From the NCBI GenBank assembly GCA_009776715.1, contig WRNF01000138.1, positions 1-5,817 of the forward strand: 5,817 nt of DNA, read 5' to 3'. Below the pieces are notes generated by a model, which did no database searches, was not told where the DNA came from, and saw nothing but the letters and a program-made list of their open reading frames with translations. Below are positions 5,314 to 5,817 of this stretch, in pieces. The position numbers and the translations under genes were made by a program. Numbering within the stretch: the stretch's first letter is position 1; the number at the start of each line of letters is the position of its first letter. This DNA is from Treponema sp. GTDB lineage: Bacteria; Spirochaetota; Spirochaetia; Treponematales; Breznakiellaceae.

Positions 5314-5817
5314 TTAATTTATTGCCTGTTTCCGATTATTATTGTTCTTTCTTACAATTTCCAATGCTGTTTTACAGGATGCGGTAATAGCCGCAAAGTC
5401 TCCTGCTTGGATATATTTTTGTTCGCAGAACCAGCTTCCTCCAATGGCAAAAACCTGGGGAAGCAAAAAATCAACAATGTTATTATTATTAATTCCGCCG
5501 GTGGGAATAAATTTAATTCCCGGAAAGGGGCCGGAAAGAGCCTTTATTCCTGCCGCTCCGCCGTATACGTTTGCCGGGAAAAATTTTAACACATCCAGGC
5601 CGAATTTAATCGCGGCGATAATTTCTGTAGGCGTTACACAGCCGGGGAATACCGCCACGTTGTTTGTAAGGCAATATTCGGCAATTTCAGGATCAAAGCC
5701 GGGGGACACAATAAAGGCCGCACCGCGGGAAATTGCTTCCTTGCATTTTTCCAGAGAAAGCACGGTTCCGGCGCCAAGCAAAATCTCGGGGCAGGATTGC
5801 GCCGCATTTTCTATGGC
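5314..5817 (-). CDS. eda: KDPG/KHG aldolase, 5' end cut by window edge
   Basis: This is a cytoplasmic class I aldolase that splits 2-keto-3-deoxy-6-phosphogluconate to pyruvate and glyceraldehyde-3-phosphate (Entner-Doudoroff and hexuronate breakdown); many members also act on 4-hydroxy-2-oxoglutarate. The 167 visible residues cover the barrel from its third strand on: GAGTV (15-19), SPGFDPE (38-44), FPGCVTPTE, the active-site LKFFPAN with Schiff-base Lys78 (codon 5584-5586), IPTGGI, and IGGSW. From memory of E. coli Eda, its Thr73, Pro94, Lys133 and Thr161 match residues 18, 39, 78 and 106 with a constant offset of 55. About 55 N-terminal residues, including the catalytic Glu of the LEVT region, therefore lie off the right edge. 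The frame is open to the edge, so the TTG at 5781 is internal. The Asn-rich tail KNNNNRKQAIN is unusual but harmless-looking. The product could equally be called bifunctional KHG/KDPG aldolase. Confidence 0.93.
   Translation of the reverse strand, partial: AIENAAQSCPEILLGAGTVLSLEKCKEAISRGAAFIVSPGFDPEIAEYCLTNNVAVFPGCVTPTEIIAAIKFGLDVLKFFPANVYGGAAGIKALSGPFPGIKFIPTGGINNNNIVDFLLPQVFAIGGSWFCEQKYIQAGDFAAITASCKTALEIVRKNNNNRKQAIN

Noticed and set aside
5779..5781. TTG at 5781 as the start of the aldolase gene
   Set aside because: The reading frame stays open to the window edge with family-like sequence, and a protein starting here would lack the first two barrel strands. The gene is cut by the window, not short.

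Overview
The window looks like a stretch of a moderately AT-rich Gram-negative-type chromosome. Treponema or a related spirochaete is my best guess. This rests on the export profile: two exported proteins ending in an outer-membrane-style C-terminal Phe, a lipoprotein with a spirochaete-tolerant lipobox (VFG|C), and a small secreted BOF-fold protein. It also rests on a general resemblance to treponeme gene sets. The taxon is an inference and no marker gene proves it.

Layout, left to right. Positions 1-198 hold no convincing gene but three consecutive hairpins (60-93, 127-155, 162-191); the last lies just behind the stop codon of the first minus-strand gene. Two paralogous exported beta-barrel-like proteins (199-1797 and 1839-3341) sit head to tail on the minus strand 41 bp apart, almost certainly as one operon read from a promoter at 3420-3448. 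A 441-bp divergent control region (3342-3782) follows. It holds that promoter, a plus-strand promoter (3583-3611), a near-perfect palindrome midway between the two, and hairpin-rich leaders on both sides. The plus-strand gene 3783-4607 encodes a lipoprotein with about seven tetratricopeptide repeats. It converges on a minus-strand gene for a small secreted BOF/YgiW-like protein (4713-5138), with a strong hairpin between them (4676-4701). The right edge carries most of a minus-strand KDPG/KHG aldolase gene (eda, 5314 to the edge), cut at its 5' end.

How the genes relate: four of the five genes encode envelope or periplasmic proteins. The barrel pair and the TPR lipoprotein share a divergent control region, so co-regulation at the cell surface is plausible but unproven. 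The aldolase is cytoplasmic sugar-acid metabolism and probably belongs to a different unit extending off the right edge. No mobile-element gene, CRISPR array, tRNA or rRNA is visible.

Most worth following up: the structured leader of the TPR lipoprotein gene, the palindrome centred between the divergent promoters, and the tandem barrel paralogues, for which I cannot name a characterised family.
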